Source: Daphnia carinata | Taxonomy: Eukaryota > Arthropoda > Branchiopoda > Diplostraca > Daphniidae | NCBI RefSeq assembly: GCF_022539665.2 | Contig: NC_081335.1 | Coordinates: 6,634,001 to 6,698,000 of the forward strand | Length of the DNA stretch: 64,000 nt | Reading direction: 5' to 3' | Part shown: piece after piece, positions 7,568 to 19,129 of the stretch | Position numbering within the stretch: position 1 is the first letter of the stretch | Layout: each line of letters begins with the position of its first letter | The notes under the pieces: model-generated | Database searches by the model: none | What the model was told of the DNA's origin: nothing | The model's input: only the letters and a program-made list of their open reading frames with translations | Program-made: the position numbers and the translations under genes

Positions 7568-9985
7568 TTGATTCCCGATTATGATATGAAGACGAAACCA
7601 GACCCAATGCCAGACATGATCCATGAGGATGTGAATTTCATCAGTGACATCCTCGGAATACGGGTGTCGTTTTATTGGCGTCCTCTCATCACAGATAACG
7701 TAACAGATACTTTGAGACTATGGGCTTCGCCGCAAACTAGACGTCCATTCATGATTGTCCTAAGTATGTAGCTCAACAGCCCAAATGTTTTGTAAATGAC
7801 CTATATGATTTTTTTAAAGGTATGGAGTTACATCACATGTTGAAAAATAACGGCGGCGACTATCTGCTATACTTAAGCAAATTAAAGGAACTCAGCTCAA
7901 TCTTAGGTCAATTTGGTAATAGTAGCCAGATCATATGGTTGCACCAATATCCGACAATTGATCCGAAACATGACGAAATATTTTCCGACAAAATCTACCA
8001 TTACAATAAGGATATTCGACAAATATTGAAGTAAAAACATAGCTCCGCTTGACATATTCGAAATGCATCAAAAGTAACAAAATGATTGTATAGAAGCAGT
8101 AGCATATTTTCGTTTTATTTAGTAGTAGAATTTATGGTTAGACAGATTTTTTTATAGCCTGCAAGACAAAATCACGAGGGTAGGGGAAGGACGCAACTGA
8201 AAAAGGGTTTCCCAAAACGGAAGCTGCTTTAATCGACGAATAATACACGTGATAGCATATGAGTTTTGCTGAAATATTGTAAACAAAGCGGTAAAGAAAA
8301 TCGTGTCCATCAGTAATTTGGCCCCACCTCTCCGTTGCCGATCACCTTATTCCACACCAGACATTGCCAGATTGTTCCTGCAAATTCCAACCCTTTGATC
8401 AGAGTCATAGAAACCGGGTTGCTCCACGCTGTGTTGTAAATGCCACAAGTCACCGGTTTGCGGTGACTTGTAGCCAAATTCTGGCAGTTAAATAGCGAAC
8501 CTACCGGTTTTGGTGGAGTACTACACGGTCCCAACCAATGAGCTATGTCCTGCCAAAATTTCGACAGCCAATCATAGCAGACCCGCCAAACGAGGGGGAA
8601 GTTGAAATGGAATCAGTAGCCGTAGAACACCCCTCCAGCAGTTTGTACTTAGAGTAGTCGGATGGCCAAGTCAAGCGTATCTTTCAATTTAAAATACGCC
8701 AAATTTACTTAATAACGGCCTGTCAGCGCGCAATACCTCCTGGGCCTAAAAATAAATTGCCAGAGGGGCGTAATACCCCAAACCGTCTTTCAAGCATGGC
8801 CTACTATAATAACGGCCTGTCAGCGCGCAATACTTCTTGCGCAAAAAACTAAATTGTCAGAGAGGCGTAATAGATGTAATACTAATATAAAATGACGTAA
8901 TATATTATTAATACAGAATTGAAATGAGTGGAAAAACAGTGGAAAGTAGAACCTAGCGCAGCGCGTGGCTAGCATACGTTAGGATAAGAAAATACAGCGA
9001 CTATATTCGAACTCGGGTCTCCCGCATTGCATTCGGGGGTGCTATCCACTAGACCTTTCTGCAGGTATTTTGTTTACTTCAGGATGTGAGGATATCTCTA
9101 GATCTAGTCAACAGATGGCTCTTTAACGCTGCCAGCTCCGCCCACAAAATCGGTGAAATTTTAGCCAAAAGTCACCGCAGACCCTTGTGGCATTTACAGC
9201 ACAGCGTGGAGCCACCAGGTTTCTATGACTCTGCTTTGATCGGCAAACTGAACTCTTTTTTGTGGCTTTCCTTCCCAAAAAGGCGCAAAGAAAACAGTTA
9301 ACAAATTTTGTCTATCGCGTATTCTTTACATACTGTTCATAAAATAAAACACATTTATAAAGAAAAGGGCTAGTAATTTATTCACACACTATCCTCCCAA
9401 GGTTACTGCCCTTGGTCTCCAAAGGTACCATCCTCACTCCCTCCTTAAAAAAAAGCCAAAAACAAAACACCGTGGTCATAGAATAGAACTAAGAAAACGG
9501 GAGCGTGATTTTCATAGTATTAGGTTTGCGAAAAAGTGAGATAAGAGGGGTTTTTTTTTTTTAAATTATTTTTCTCGGGGCGCAATAGCAGTGATCTTCG
9601 GATAATTTATAAATAGAAATGAAGTATTAGTCCTTTTTCTTCACAAAGTGTTTAGCATTTTCTTGACAAAATATGAAGAAAACACTTCAACTAATTTTGT
9701 TTACTGTTTACTTTACACATTGCTTTAAACAGATAATTTATGTTTCCTTTTAGGGTATATAGCGGTATTCGCATATGGGATTCAAGCAACCAATTCGCCG
9801 TAGAATACATTCGTGGGTGTGCTGTTCATTCGCAACGTGAAACTGTCGGAGACTTCTCACTTCAGTACACTACCTGTAAAGATTTTATACATACTGGTTA
9901 TACAGCTCTATCTTTGGCGACTCAACTTCTGTATAATGATTTTTGTAACATAAAATTGTACGGTAGCATAAGAAGTTCTATTTAA
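7568..9985 (+). CDS. SGNH/PC-esterase-like protein, last three exons (5' partial)
   Basis: Exons are 7568-7763, 7820-8030 and 9754-9985. All junctions use GT-AG and keep one frame (phase 1 at the first junction, phase 2 at the second); introns are 56 nt and 1.7 kb. The translation has features of the SGNH/PC-esterase fold as seen in CASD1-like and related acyl-esterase or acyltransferase domains: RPDPMPDMI-like start, VSFYWRPL..DNVTDTLRLW, a WLHQYPTID block, a WDSSNQFAVEY block, and a C-terminal HTGYTALSLATQLLYNDFC segment whose His is a candidate catalytic residue. The N-terminal part, including the expected nucleophile block, is not in these exons and would lie further left. A polyadenylation signal follows at 9995-10000. 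The family assignment is from motif memory; the exact orthologue is not identified. Confidence 0.72.
8395..8505 (+). repeat. Left arm of inverted repeat in SGNH intron 2
   Basis: About 110 bp here (AGAGTCATAGAAACC, GCTCCACGCTGTG, GTAAATGCCACAAG, GCGGTGACTT in order) is repeated in reverse complement at 9135-9245 with ~80% similarity by eye. The arms enclose ~630 bp, consistent with a palindromic element or two opposed copies of one repeat. Confidence 0.75.
8711..8874 (+). repeat. Two-unit tandem repeat (AATAACGGCCTGTCAGCGCG units)
   Basis: Units at 8711-8776 and 8809-8874 share a start AATAACGGCCTGTCAGCGCG and an end CAGAGRGGCGTAATA, separated by ~32 bp of unrelated sequence. Confidence 0.8.
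8988..9063 (-). repeat. tRNA-like sequence, probable SINE head or tRNA pseudogene
   Basis: On the minus strand the stretch reads like a tRNA: an A-box-like GTCTAGTGGATAGCAC, an anticodon-arm-sized middle, and a B-box-like GAGTTCGAA. The acceptor stem does not pair well, so a tRNA-derived SINE or decayed tRNA is more likely than a working tRNA gene. Confidence 0.4.
9135..9245 (-). repeat. Right arm of inverted repeat in SGNH intron 2
   Basis: Reverse-complement partner of 8395-8505, in the same intron. Confidence 0.75.
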
Positions 9986-9994
9986 ATACTTGAT

Positions 9995-10000
9995 AATAAA
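9995..10000 (+). terminator. Polyadenylation signal AATAAA of the SGNH gene
   Basis: AATAAA lies 10 bases after the stop codon of the last exon. It is close to the stop but is the first canonical signal downstream. Confidence 0.5.
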
Positions 10001-11045
10001 ACGGTGTAGGTAGTACATGATTTCAAGGAGTGTTTTTTAGTATTTCAATGATTTATTTTATCAGAAATGACACTTTTTTTTCGCTGTATTTGTTTGTAGC
10101 TTTTGTAGCTTTTGTAGATTTCTTAAAGAAAAGGTTTTTTTTTATACTTTCTACCCGCACACGTCAGGCAGATATTCCTCCAATCATTCTCTTCCGGTGA
10201 AAACTCCATCTTTAGAACCTACCACCCAAGCCTAGCAGTGACGAAAACGCAGACCAATCACATCGCCTTACTAAATTGCTGTTTAACCCTAATATCCCTT
10301 ACCCCAACCGCAATTATGTTTCGTCTGCCTCAAACCCCACGTTTCTAACACTACCGACCACACGTTCATTTCTTGCCTCGTGAACTTGTGTCCTCTGATC
10401 CAAGAATAATCGCTCTACTGATCTCCTGTACTTCTACTCCTAGGTATCTCTATTAACAATTGACGTGTACTACGATTACGGTGTTCTAAGCCATATTTCT
10501 TGTCCATAGTTAAAGTTCTTGTCACGTTGCCGAGACGAAGGATCCATGTTTCATTCCTTTCCAAGTTATGGTTATATTAATACTTATGTTAGTAGGTTCT
10601 CGCCCAAGACTTCGACTTATATCAGACTGTATGTGTGCATGAGTTGTCATTTGGCCTGTCAGCCCGTCAGCCTATCAGGTACTCTAAGTGATACTTCAAT
10701 TGTCACACAGTTACTAAACCCATTCGCCTAGGCACTATTCAAACACACAATACAATCCCTCTCCACCATTGAGTTTTCTATTTATGGTAGATTCGACAGC
10801 AGTTTAAGAAACTGCCCCATACTTGTTTCTTTCGAGGAAACATTTGTTCCTTCGAACCGGAGCATCACTTGAATCTAGTGATTGCTCCTACAACATTCTA
10901 GCTATCATCTTCTACTCGACCAAAGCCCTTTGTCCTGAAATCCCCAGCTCTAGAGCTATAGTACGAAACCATACAGTTGCCGCCTTGTCATCTTTTTAGA
11001 AACTTGGGCATCCATTACCTGTACTCCTCTAGAACCGACGACACA
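10001..11045. other. Stretch without a recognised gene; possible LTR/leader of the BEL relic
   Basis: From about 10140 the base composition becomes less AT-rich and stays so into the BEL/Pao gag relic that starts at 11046. That would fit an LTR plus leader, but only one copy is present so no LTR can be defined. 10001-10140 is AT-rich with short TTTTGTAGCT repeats. Confidence 0.35.
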
Positions 11046-12295
11046 ATGATCGATAACGAACAAAGCGCCCAGGAGGAAATAGGAGCCACTGGAGGCGTTC
11101 CGGCCCGAAAAGAGGTTGCATTGTGGAATAGAAGAGGAACTCAGCTGCGCAAACAGATAACGGTCACTCGCCGCCATATCAATTCACTGATATTTAATCA
11201 AGGCTCACGGGGAGCCATTAAAGGACTAAAGGAACATCTGAGAAACATGAATCAAGACTACCGTCAAGTACACACGACTCTTATGGGTAACAACCCAGAT
11301 ACTATCGAGAATGACAAGCAATAGGCTATTCACCTGCGCTACGTACAGCAATCTGGCGAAACGTACGAAGTGAAACGTAGGAAAGCTATTTAACCTCCAG
11401 GCTGGACGACCCAGCTCCTGAAATTCAAGAAGACCCTAGGCAACCGTATCCCGCAGTCGGAATCGGACGACAAGAAAGAAAACCGTTCAGAACTATTGAT
11501 AATTTAGCCGTACCTTGGAGGTGATCTGAAGATGTCTAAAATCTACAAGAAGGACTCCCAGGTTCCCAAGTCGCAGTGGGTGCAATAAGCAGAGCCTTGA
11601 CGTTATTCGTCAGACAGCCAACGACCAATTACTACCAGTCGAACACTTGTTACCGATCCAGAAGATGTCATTCGGAAAAGGATAGTCAATTTTCCATGGG
11701 CGAATGATAGGAGAGAGCCCCGGACGATTGGATAGACCAATTCAGCAACGGCCGGTTGCCACCAGAGTCCAGTCAACATCACTTCCGTTCGTCAGTCTTA
11801 GCGGAGTTGGAAGCCTATCACGGAAGGGCACTGGATTGGTTCGCATGGATTGACGCATTCAAGGCCCTAGCACACGACACTCCGAGGTCCCCAGGAGAAA
11901 AGATTGCCTTATTGAAAAAATACCTTCGAGGCGACTGCCTAGACGTAATATACGGACTCGGAGGTGGGGAGTCAGCCTACATAGCGGCGCTAGTAAGACT
12001 GAAGTAGGCCTGCGGGAGCCGCGACGTTAAGAGCAGCACATATACAAGCAATCGACCGGTTAGAACTGAAATCGGATCCAAGAACGCTCAAAAAATATGC
12101 TGAGAAAATTGGCACCCACCTCTTCGACCTCACCCGAATTGGAGAAGTTTCAGCAGCTGATGTCATCGAAAGGGTTTGTCAGAGACTATCTCTACATGAT
12201 CGGTTGGCTTGGAACGAAGAAAAATGGGGAGACCTAGAGCACAGAATAGTCAACTATTTCGGAAGATGGCTTTGCAATAGAGCCTCACCGCCGAC
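11046..12295 (+). pseudogene. BEL/Pao retrotransposon gag relic
   Basis: The first segment (11046-11324) encodes a charged start containing LRKQITVTRRHINSL, typical of BEL/Pao gag N-termini. A later segment (11756-12007) encodes an FAWIDAFKALAH...KIALLKKYLRGDCLDVIYGL block followed by SAYIAALVRLK, the conserved BEL/Pao gag core, and reads into a CG dipeptide after a premature stop at 12005-12007. Several stops and frame changes separate the pieces (for example TAG after 11321). Sequence related to BEL pol is not seen downstream: the relic ends at 12295 where another repeat begins. It cannot encode a working gag. Confidence 0.75.
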
Positions 12296-13216
12296 ACGGC
12301 GCATCTCCTTCCTGGGAACCTCCTAAAAGGCTCTTAGCCTCCCCAGCGCATCAATCATACCGTTGAGAAGTACTGAGGAAGGCCACAAGAGGCTGGAAAA
12401 TTGTGTAGGAACATGCCAATATTGTCAATTCAAGAAATTGTTGGTGATATGCTCAGGAGTGCTTTAGGAGATCCCTCCATGAAGGTAGGACTCGCGCGTT
12501 TTAAAGTATCACAAAAACATTTGGCTGTGTCAAAGAAATATATAAAATCAAGTAAAATTGTTAGATAATGTAAATTTTGGGGTTTACCATTGTTTATTCA
12601 ATAAATTATTAAGGCGGCTGTTTTTCACACGAATGGTGAAGACAATGTGTGGGTTGCAAAAATTAATCGCTAACGTTAATAAACTAACAAAGGCAACCAA
12701 AAGAAATCATTAAATACGCAAACAATAAAACTCTTCAGTAGGATAGAGGTCAAGCACTACAATAAGTGAAATAAGAGACTGATTTCATTCATACCACCTA
12801 CAAAATGCCTATGGACTAGCGTATTGCACCTCCTCCGTAACTGGACATGTAATTTCATGGTATTTAATAAATAATGAATGAAATACTATTAGAGAACAAT
12901 CTGAATATGTAAGATAGTAGTAGTATACTATATAACGATAGTAGTGTGAAATAGTAAAACATTAGTGCAATTGAAAAAGTTTGTTATGACCACATAAAGT
13001 GCAATATTAGTAATAAATATTTCTGATTTTGCTCTAATAGTATTTTGTTAAATGAACTCTATTAAATACAATATTGGTCATGTTCTCCTGTAATTTTTAA
13101 AATAGCATAAGAAAAAAAGGTTTTGTGAACCATTTAAGTAATGAGTAAACACCATCGGTATTTTAAAAAGGAAAATGGATGTAAGCCGACGCTTTTACGC
13201 AATATATTGCCTACCG
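12296..13216 (+). repeat. Dispersed ~920-bp repeat R1, copy A
   Basis: Matches 58508-59435 over its whole length with ~90% identity by eye. Both copies start at ACGGCGCATCTCC and end at TTGCCTACCG, while flanks differ, so this is one mobile or duplicated unit. Its first ~230 bp contain a broken frame: PPKRLLASPA..SYR, then EVLRKATR.WK, then after a frameshift VGDRLRSALGDPSMK. The rest is AT-rich. No terminal inverted repeats, LTRs or poly-A tail are visible. The encoded family is not recognised. Confidence 0.8.
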
Positions 13217-13310
13217 GATTGGAGGCTCATCGTCCCAATTGGAACAATAAAAAAAATGGAATTGGAGGCTCATCGTCCCAAATTGGAACAATTAAAAAAA
13301 ATGGGATTAT
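13217..13310 (+). repeat. Two-unit ~45-bp tandem repeat
   Basis: Two adjacent units each contain GGATTGGAGGCTCATCGTCCC-like sequence followed by AATTGGAACAAT and an A run. It starts exactly where repeat R1 ends. Confidence 0.7.
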
Positions 13311-13744
13311 CTCTAAATCGAAAAAGGACTAATGCCTTGGAAAAAAAGGACTGTCCTAAGATATTTAAAAAGTCAGTCCTATTTCTCCCAGTCCTATTTC
13401 GGTTCAGTTCTATTTCACCGCCAATCCAAATAAAAGATAAAGTTTTTGAAATTGAATATACAATTTCAAATATTCTGTTGTCGTTTAATATTCATTTTAT
13501 GTTTTAATTACATTCAAATGCTATAAAATTTATATAAAGCCGCTGGGTATATAGAATACGTATGTCACACAATTTTTTTTCATCATGGGAGGTTCTTGGT
13601 ACTAGCTGAGGATGATGTAAGAGTGACTGAAGAGCCTGTCAGGCAGCTACCAGGCGACCAAAAAGAAGGTTCTAAGAGGTATTTAGGACGGTTATGGAGA
13701 AGACTGAAGAGGACAGTAGGAAGTTCTGCAGAGGTACTGAGGAG

Positions 13745-14200
13745 CCCGTCGTGCCGTGTGGGTCCAAAAAGACGAACACTAGGCCCGATCGAGCAACGCT
13801 CTCTCCAGTTACGAAACCACCCGTCAGCGCTTTAAAATCCAAAATCCCTAGCCTTAGCTTCGTGTAATGCCCGAGCTTGAATGTGACCACGTGAAAGACA
13901 GCGGGGTTTGCATCTGGAAGTCGGATTGCGCATTGCATTAAACCAATTCAAAACAGCATCGTCCAATTCCGGATATCGAGATTCATTTGCCAACCGTTGA
14001 TTTGACGACACTTTGTTCGCTGAAAAATCTATTACGTTTTCTTTGTCCACATTTATCCGATGAATTTGAGATTTCGAAACACCAAACAAAGAAGCAATAT
14101 ACATTTTCGCTTTTTCCCCTCAATAAGTTCAATTTCTTTTATTTTGTCTCCCAAAGATAGACACTCTCTTTGTTTTTTTTTTACTAGAACGAACATGTCA
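13745..14200 (-). pseudogene. Tigger/Tc5 (pogo-group) transposase N-terminal relic
   Basis: Read on the minus strand, the relic follows the order of the CENP-B/Tigger DNA-binding region: a first helix-turn-helix (LGDKIKEIELI, then after a 1-base frame change ASLFGVSKSQIHRI), then a Tc5/CENPB-type domain (SRYPELDDAVLNWF, HIQARALHEAKARDFGF), then past a stop codon the SADGWFRNWRER and SVRLFG segments. The DDE catalytic domain is missing. At least one frameshift near 14105 and one nonsense codon at about 13832-13834 make it non-functional. The order and motifs are as known for pogo/Tigger transposases. Confidence 0.8.
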
Positions 14201-14514
14201 TACAACAGGCTTTCCCATTTCCACAACAATCACAGAAAAAAGTAGCACAATAACTAATTTATTTCTATTGTTTTCCGTCCGAATTACTTTGGAGCCAATT
14301 ATTTTATGTTGGGTAATTGAACCACTTTACGCCATTGCCTAAAATTACTAAAACCCATTAAAGTAATATTTGTTTGCATGTTTTAAAGTGCATCCCATTG
14401 ATTTCCGCAACCAAAACATAAATCTAGTTTAAAATCCGGTCAACGGCGGTGCAGAAACACTACAAGAAAAAATCGGTTCGATAACCGAGCCAGCTCTATA
14501 CATAGCATCGAGCA

Positions 14515-15021
14515 ACTCGATACTTAATTAAGGGTCTTTCAGTAGGGAAAAGCTACTGAAAAAATTAAGTATCTTAAAATGACACTTAATTGTGAAAAAA
14601 ATGCCTAAAATTTGCCTTCCCCTACTGAAACCAAATTTCTAACCTTTCCCTTCTTTTGAAAGTATGGCAATTTTTTTAAGGTACTACATACAGCTTTTTA
14701 AGGTTACAAAAGTTGGTTTAAGTGCTTAAAATATTTAAGTATCTTGCAAAGCAGATAATAATACAACGACATCAGGAACAATATCATATTACGATATTAT
14801 AACAACAGTTAACATGGCATTCCCTGTTATTGCCATATGCTGTAAATTTTTTTATCGAACATAAAGACGTGCAAATACAAGATGAAAAAAGAAAAAACTA
14901 ATTCTTGTATTTTATTTACGTGGCAATGCTTAAAAATTCTAGTATTTGGGGAAAAATTCCATTACTGTTCAAAAGGGATGGAAAAATTTTGTCTATTCCG
15001 AAAATCAAGTGAACACATGTG
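14515..15021 (+). mobile_element. Family M2 element, 5' part, split by the inverted-arm element
   Basis: Begins at the GATACTTAATTAAGGGTC motif that opens every M2 copy (the outermost ACACAGCAGC is lost) and runs colinearly with 55754-56200 until ACATGTG at 15015-15021. The same element resumes at 20099, after a second ACATGTG at 20092-20098. Just left of it (about 14457-14514) is a fragment sharing CGGTTCGATAACCGAGCC with the repeat at 48145-48515. Confidence 0.85.
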
Positions 15022-15107
15022 TCACTAATCAAGTAGATTAGGACCAGTTCGGGTATCTATCAAAACTCGTGAATTGAATTATTTTGACTGCCGCTGAACA
15101 CTGATCG

Positions 15108-15660
15108 ACATGCTTACCTCTCCGATTAATACAGTCCGACATATCTACCCCTTCGAATAATACAGTGCGACATACCTACCTCTTTGATTAATACAGTTCG
15201 ACATACCTACCCTTTCGATTAATGTAGTCCGGCATTCCTACTTCTTCGCTGGAAGTTGATCGATACACCTACCCCCTTCTGTTTATACACCCTGACACAC
15301 CTACCCCTTCGGTTAAAACAGTCCGACACTCCTACGCCTTCGTATTAAATATCCGACTTACCCATTCGTATAAAAGAGCCCGACGTACCTACCCCTTTGT
15401 TACAGGGCTTTTAAAAATGTATTTAGACTGGCTTCAGTGTATCTCTGATAAGCAGCATCCATTTTTAATCATCTTTTTGCTCGTAAGAACACAAAATGAG
15501 GAAACAAGATGATTCCGTTTATCCTACTGTTTCCATTATTTATCAGCTTTAACATTTTTATAATACTATGAAGTAGATTACAAAATATTCAATGAAGAAT
15601 TTTCCTGTCTAGTTTCTATTCTGATTTCCGTCTACATACTGTAATTTATTGCTTGGAAAC
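15108..15660 (-). repeat. Left inverted arm with tandem ~33-bp repeats
   Basis: 15108-15412 contains about nine degenerate units of CCTACCCCTTCGATTAATAC followed by AGTCCGACATA. 15413-15660 is unique arm sequence matched in reverse at 19130-19405. Confidence 0.8.
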
Positions 15661-17558
15661 ATTAAATATTAATGACCTAATTTTTCTGTTTCTATACGTA
15701 CCATATACCCTGTTTCCATAAATAAATAAGTCTAAAATTCTAAGCGGAACTGGGAATACTGATAGAAACGATTGTTTTATTTTGTATATTATGTGAATTT
15801 TACTTAGTAATAGCCTATAGAAGGCGGAAGAGGCAAAGAAGGTAGATGAGGTGATAGGGACTCCTCCTGTTGTCGAATGTTTGTTTCCCTTTCCTGGCAT
15901 TGCGAAGACTTCTTTTATTCCTTTCTGAATCTGTTGTCGAAATGTCTTCTCGTCACTCTCTAAAGCCGATTTGCATCACGCCTTTCTTCTTGGTGTTACC
16001 TGAGCGACAAATTATTTTAAACAACAAACAACAACAAACAAATTTTTGAAAAAATCTATAAGGATTGGCAAATAGGTTTGCAATGTAATCTAAAGACGAA
16101 ACCCATACCGAAGCCTTTCCTAACACGGGCAGGATGTTTTCCCATTTTTCCCTATATGGATCGTACCCTAATTGTATGAAATTTGTTAAATCCTTGCATT
16201 TGAGGGCCACAAATAGAATTTGCTTTCAAACCATGAAATGAGTACTGTTGCAACCCATGGGTCGTCTTCGCCTTCCAATATAAGAAAATTCCCCCCCAAA
16301 AACAAGCGTTTTGATTTTGGACTGGTAAAATTAAACTACCATTCTTAATTATACCACATCTTATAACTACTGTACATACGTTTTTTAATTAGTTACAATT
16401 TTCGAAAATTTATATTTATAAGAAGAACTACTTGAATCGAAAGAAAATAGAAAACCCGGTAAAGTTCCGGCTCCGTAGTGCGCCGCGGGGCCACCGGAAC
16501 CACTGATCCCAGGGATTATCTCCTAAGCACTCCGCTAGTCACGGTAAGCTTTGTTTTAGTCGGCTTGACTGTGTGACCATTATCCTGATCAACCCGAACG
16601 TCCATCTACCACCCCCGGCGCCAGGGAACAGCAAACGGCCATCCAGACCACTCAGAGTTTTTCATGACTGCATTCCGTCCAACTATGTTTCCATGATCGC
16701 AAAGGAAAAACTTCAGCACTTTAATTCAAGGTACCGAGTACCCGACCCGGTGATTGAACCCTAGGTTGGTTTGTCGAAGAGTATCGTAATCAAGTTTGCT
16801 ACCTAGTAGCCTACTCTTCGATGGAAATCAATTACAAAGTTCCCAGCCTGTACGATGGCGCATGCTAATGTGTTTTTAAGTGGTCCACACAATTTGTTTC
16901 TGCTTAATCGCCTATTAGGTGTATTTCCTTACGGTCTGGCACCAATGTAAGTATTGGCACATTCTGCTAGTGTTATTAAGTGTTCCACACAATTTGTTTC
17001 GATTTGGTCGCTTATTAAGCCCACAACGTTGATTTTACCCAATTTATTTGCGGGATCCTATACCCTATTATTGCCGAATGCAAATCATTGTGCGTAGCAC
17101 ACTCCATCGGGTAGTGCGTAAACTGACAACATATCGTGCTAATGTTCGAATTTGAATGCAAGGCTTTATGTGAATTTCAAAAAATATATCATTTGGCATA
17201 AGAATCGATAACCTTTTGTGATATATCGGTATCGTAATATTCAAGGCAAACACCGATAATCGACATCACTCAAAACTACAATTGTTTCTCGAGGCATCGC
17301 ATATTTATATTATCGTGTGAACTTTTAGTACCATAAATTCAAATACCAGCATGGGTAAACATTAAAAAAAACCGTTATGGAAAAAATGTATAAGTAAAAA
17401 TAAGAATAAAGTATTTGATGTATAATTGAAGTATAAGAAAATTATGAAAGAAACCGTAGTCAAGTTCACGTATATGAAATTTGTCAGCGCTTTTTATTGG
17501 TTAGTGGGTGCTCAAAGAAGGTCTGATTACTGAAACATGGCACCAAAGCGCCCTTAAG
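15661..17558. other. Interior of the inverted-arm element, no gene recognised
   Basis: Only short scattered open frames are present. A direct duplication of about 40 bp (TCCACACAATTTGTTTC) occurs near 16880 and 16982. Around 16784-16822 GTCGAAGAGTA and TACTCTTCGA could form a short hairpin. No transposase motifs were found on either strand. Confidence 0.5.
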
Positions 17559-17568
17559 TCACGTGACG
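17559..17568 (+). promoter_or_regulatory. Palindromic E-box (GTCACGTGAC) upstream of the RING gene
   Basis: A perfect 10-bp palindrome containing CACGTG lies 32 bp before the proposed start codon at 17601. Such sites bind bHLH-zipper factors in animals. Its use here is inferred from position only. Confidence 0.4.
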
Positions 17569-17600
17569 TAGCAAGTAAGTAGCGTCTGCTTTGAACAACA

Positions 17601-18573
17601 ATGGGTCCAGAAGCTCGAGACAGAATTCAGATGTATTACAATATATTAGATGAAAGAGAACTATATTTTCACGAACTGCTTGTATAAGAAGCAAAAAGTT
17701 TTAAAGCAGAAATCAAGGATCAACGTAATAAATACCTTACACATCATGCTTGCTTAAATAAAAAAGTATACTTATTCCAAATATCTTAATCATCTGCTGC
17801 TTAATTTCAAATTAACAATGGTTGGATTATAGTGTGGATGAGTAGGTTCCTGAATACTAAGTTAAAGTACAATGAACAAGCCCTGTGAGCAATAGGAACT
17901 TATAAATGTGCATGAAGCTGCATTATAGTACAACAATTCCTTACAATTCTCATTCTGTTAATTAATTTTGTTTAATCATTGATTAAAAGGAAAGAAACGA
18001 ATAAAAGGTTTGTCTACTCTTGTTGGCTAACCTTCAGGACACAGACCAGAACGATCCAAATGTGAAGGCAAGCTGTCTCATGCCAATACATCAGGCAAGG
18101 GAACAGACACAATCTCCCATAACATCGTGTCATGGTAAGTCCTATAATAACAATTAGTAATGATGGTAGTTATCAAAGATTCATCTGTTGACACTGAAGC
18201 CGTACTAAAATAGCAACAAATGTTATCCCCAGTTTTACTGTTTGAAATTGTAGGCCAGTAATATCAAATAGGATTAAACATTCAACAATAGAATAGATGT
18301 GTGTCACCCATAATTCTAACTTGTATTACTAAAGCAAATTTTACTATCCATTTCAACTTGCAGAAAAACCATCTAAAAGACACTGCTGCTTACACTGCTG
18401 CACATAATCTTTGTGGTGTGTGCCTAATCAACATCATAGATAATTCTTTTATTTCGTGTGGGCACACCTTATGTGCAACATGTGTAGAGTGTGTCGGCCC
18501 TTTTTGCTGCTTTTGCCGGGCGCCCATTCAACAAATTTTAAGAATTTTTTGTTCAATAAATTCTCACAGTTGA
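17601..18573 (+). CDS. Small RING-finger protein inside the inverted-arm element
   Basis: Proposed exons are 17601-17681, 18038-18134 and 18380-18573, giving 123 residues in one frame. Exon 1 starts MGPEARDR and ends before GTATAAG. Exon 2 follows a good acceptor (CCTTCAG) and ends at GTAAGT. The third exon's acceptor is uncertain: CTTGCAG at 18363 is stronger but breaks the frame, whereas AAAAG at 18379 keeps it. The C-terminal half is a complete C3HC4 RING: CGVC, then Cys-Gly-His 11 residues later, then CATC, then CCFC, followed by RAPIQQILRIF, as in IAP-type RINGs, so E3 ubiquitin-ligase activity is plausible. AATAAA lies at 18604-18609. Cargo gene or element gene cannot be decided. Confidence 0.6.
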
Positions 18574-18609
18574 TATGAAAACAACTTGTACTTGTTGCTG
18601 AATAATAAA

Positions 18610-19129
18610 ATTTGAACAACGTTTCATAAGTAAAAATGTTCATGTTGACTCTTACGAATAAACTAATTTTCACAAAGAATATCTTTGATGAATTAGTAAA
18701 TATCACAATCAGTAAAATAATATTTTAAAGCTAAAATGTATAAACATTTCGTAAGAAAAAATTTTACAGTTGTAATAAGTATCATAGATAATATGATAAA
18801 ATAAGTGAAGGAATGATAATAAAAAGTAAAAAGTTTCAGATGTAATGCAAACTGGTAAACAACAGAAGACAATACAGCGTAATTGTTGGTAGGAAGGTAT
18901 AGGTGTAGAAGAAAGGGTTGGTCTTTCGGCTCGTTTTTCGGAGGGTTGTATAAGTTAGAATTGTGAGTTATTATTTGTAGTATTACATGTAGGGTAGTCG
19001 CGGCAACACAATTATTGTCGTTCTGCGACAGAAAAACATATCCAACGTTTCTCCCATAAGCCGGCTATCATTTCTCCTGCCCACAATTCCCAAACGAACC
19101 AAAAGGCATAAGTAGTTTCGTTCGTCATT
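18610..19129. other. Interior of the inverted-arm element, 3' of the RING gene
   Basis: AT-rich sequence with no recognised gene or repeat until the right arm starts. Confidence 0.5.

Noticed and set aside
12296-13216. Repeat R1 as a Helitron
   Set aside because: The 3' end TTGCCTACCG lacks the CTRR terminus and no 3' hairpin is visible; a TC start could only be forced by choosing an internal base.
15022-15110. Matching terminal inverted repeats at the very ends of the inverted-arm element
   Set aside because: 15022-15105 does not match the reverse complement of 19995-20091, so the exact termini could not be shown to be inverted; the left tip may be deleted.
15108-15412. Regularly spaced ~33-bp repeats resembling a CRISPR array
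   Set aside because: The units are directly adjacent and degenerate with no unique spacers, the sequence is animal DNA, and the same array occurs in reverse at 19410-19990 as a transposon arm.
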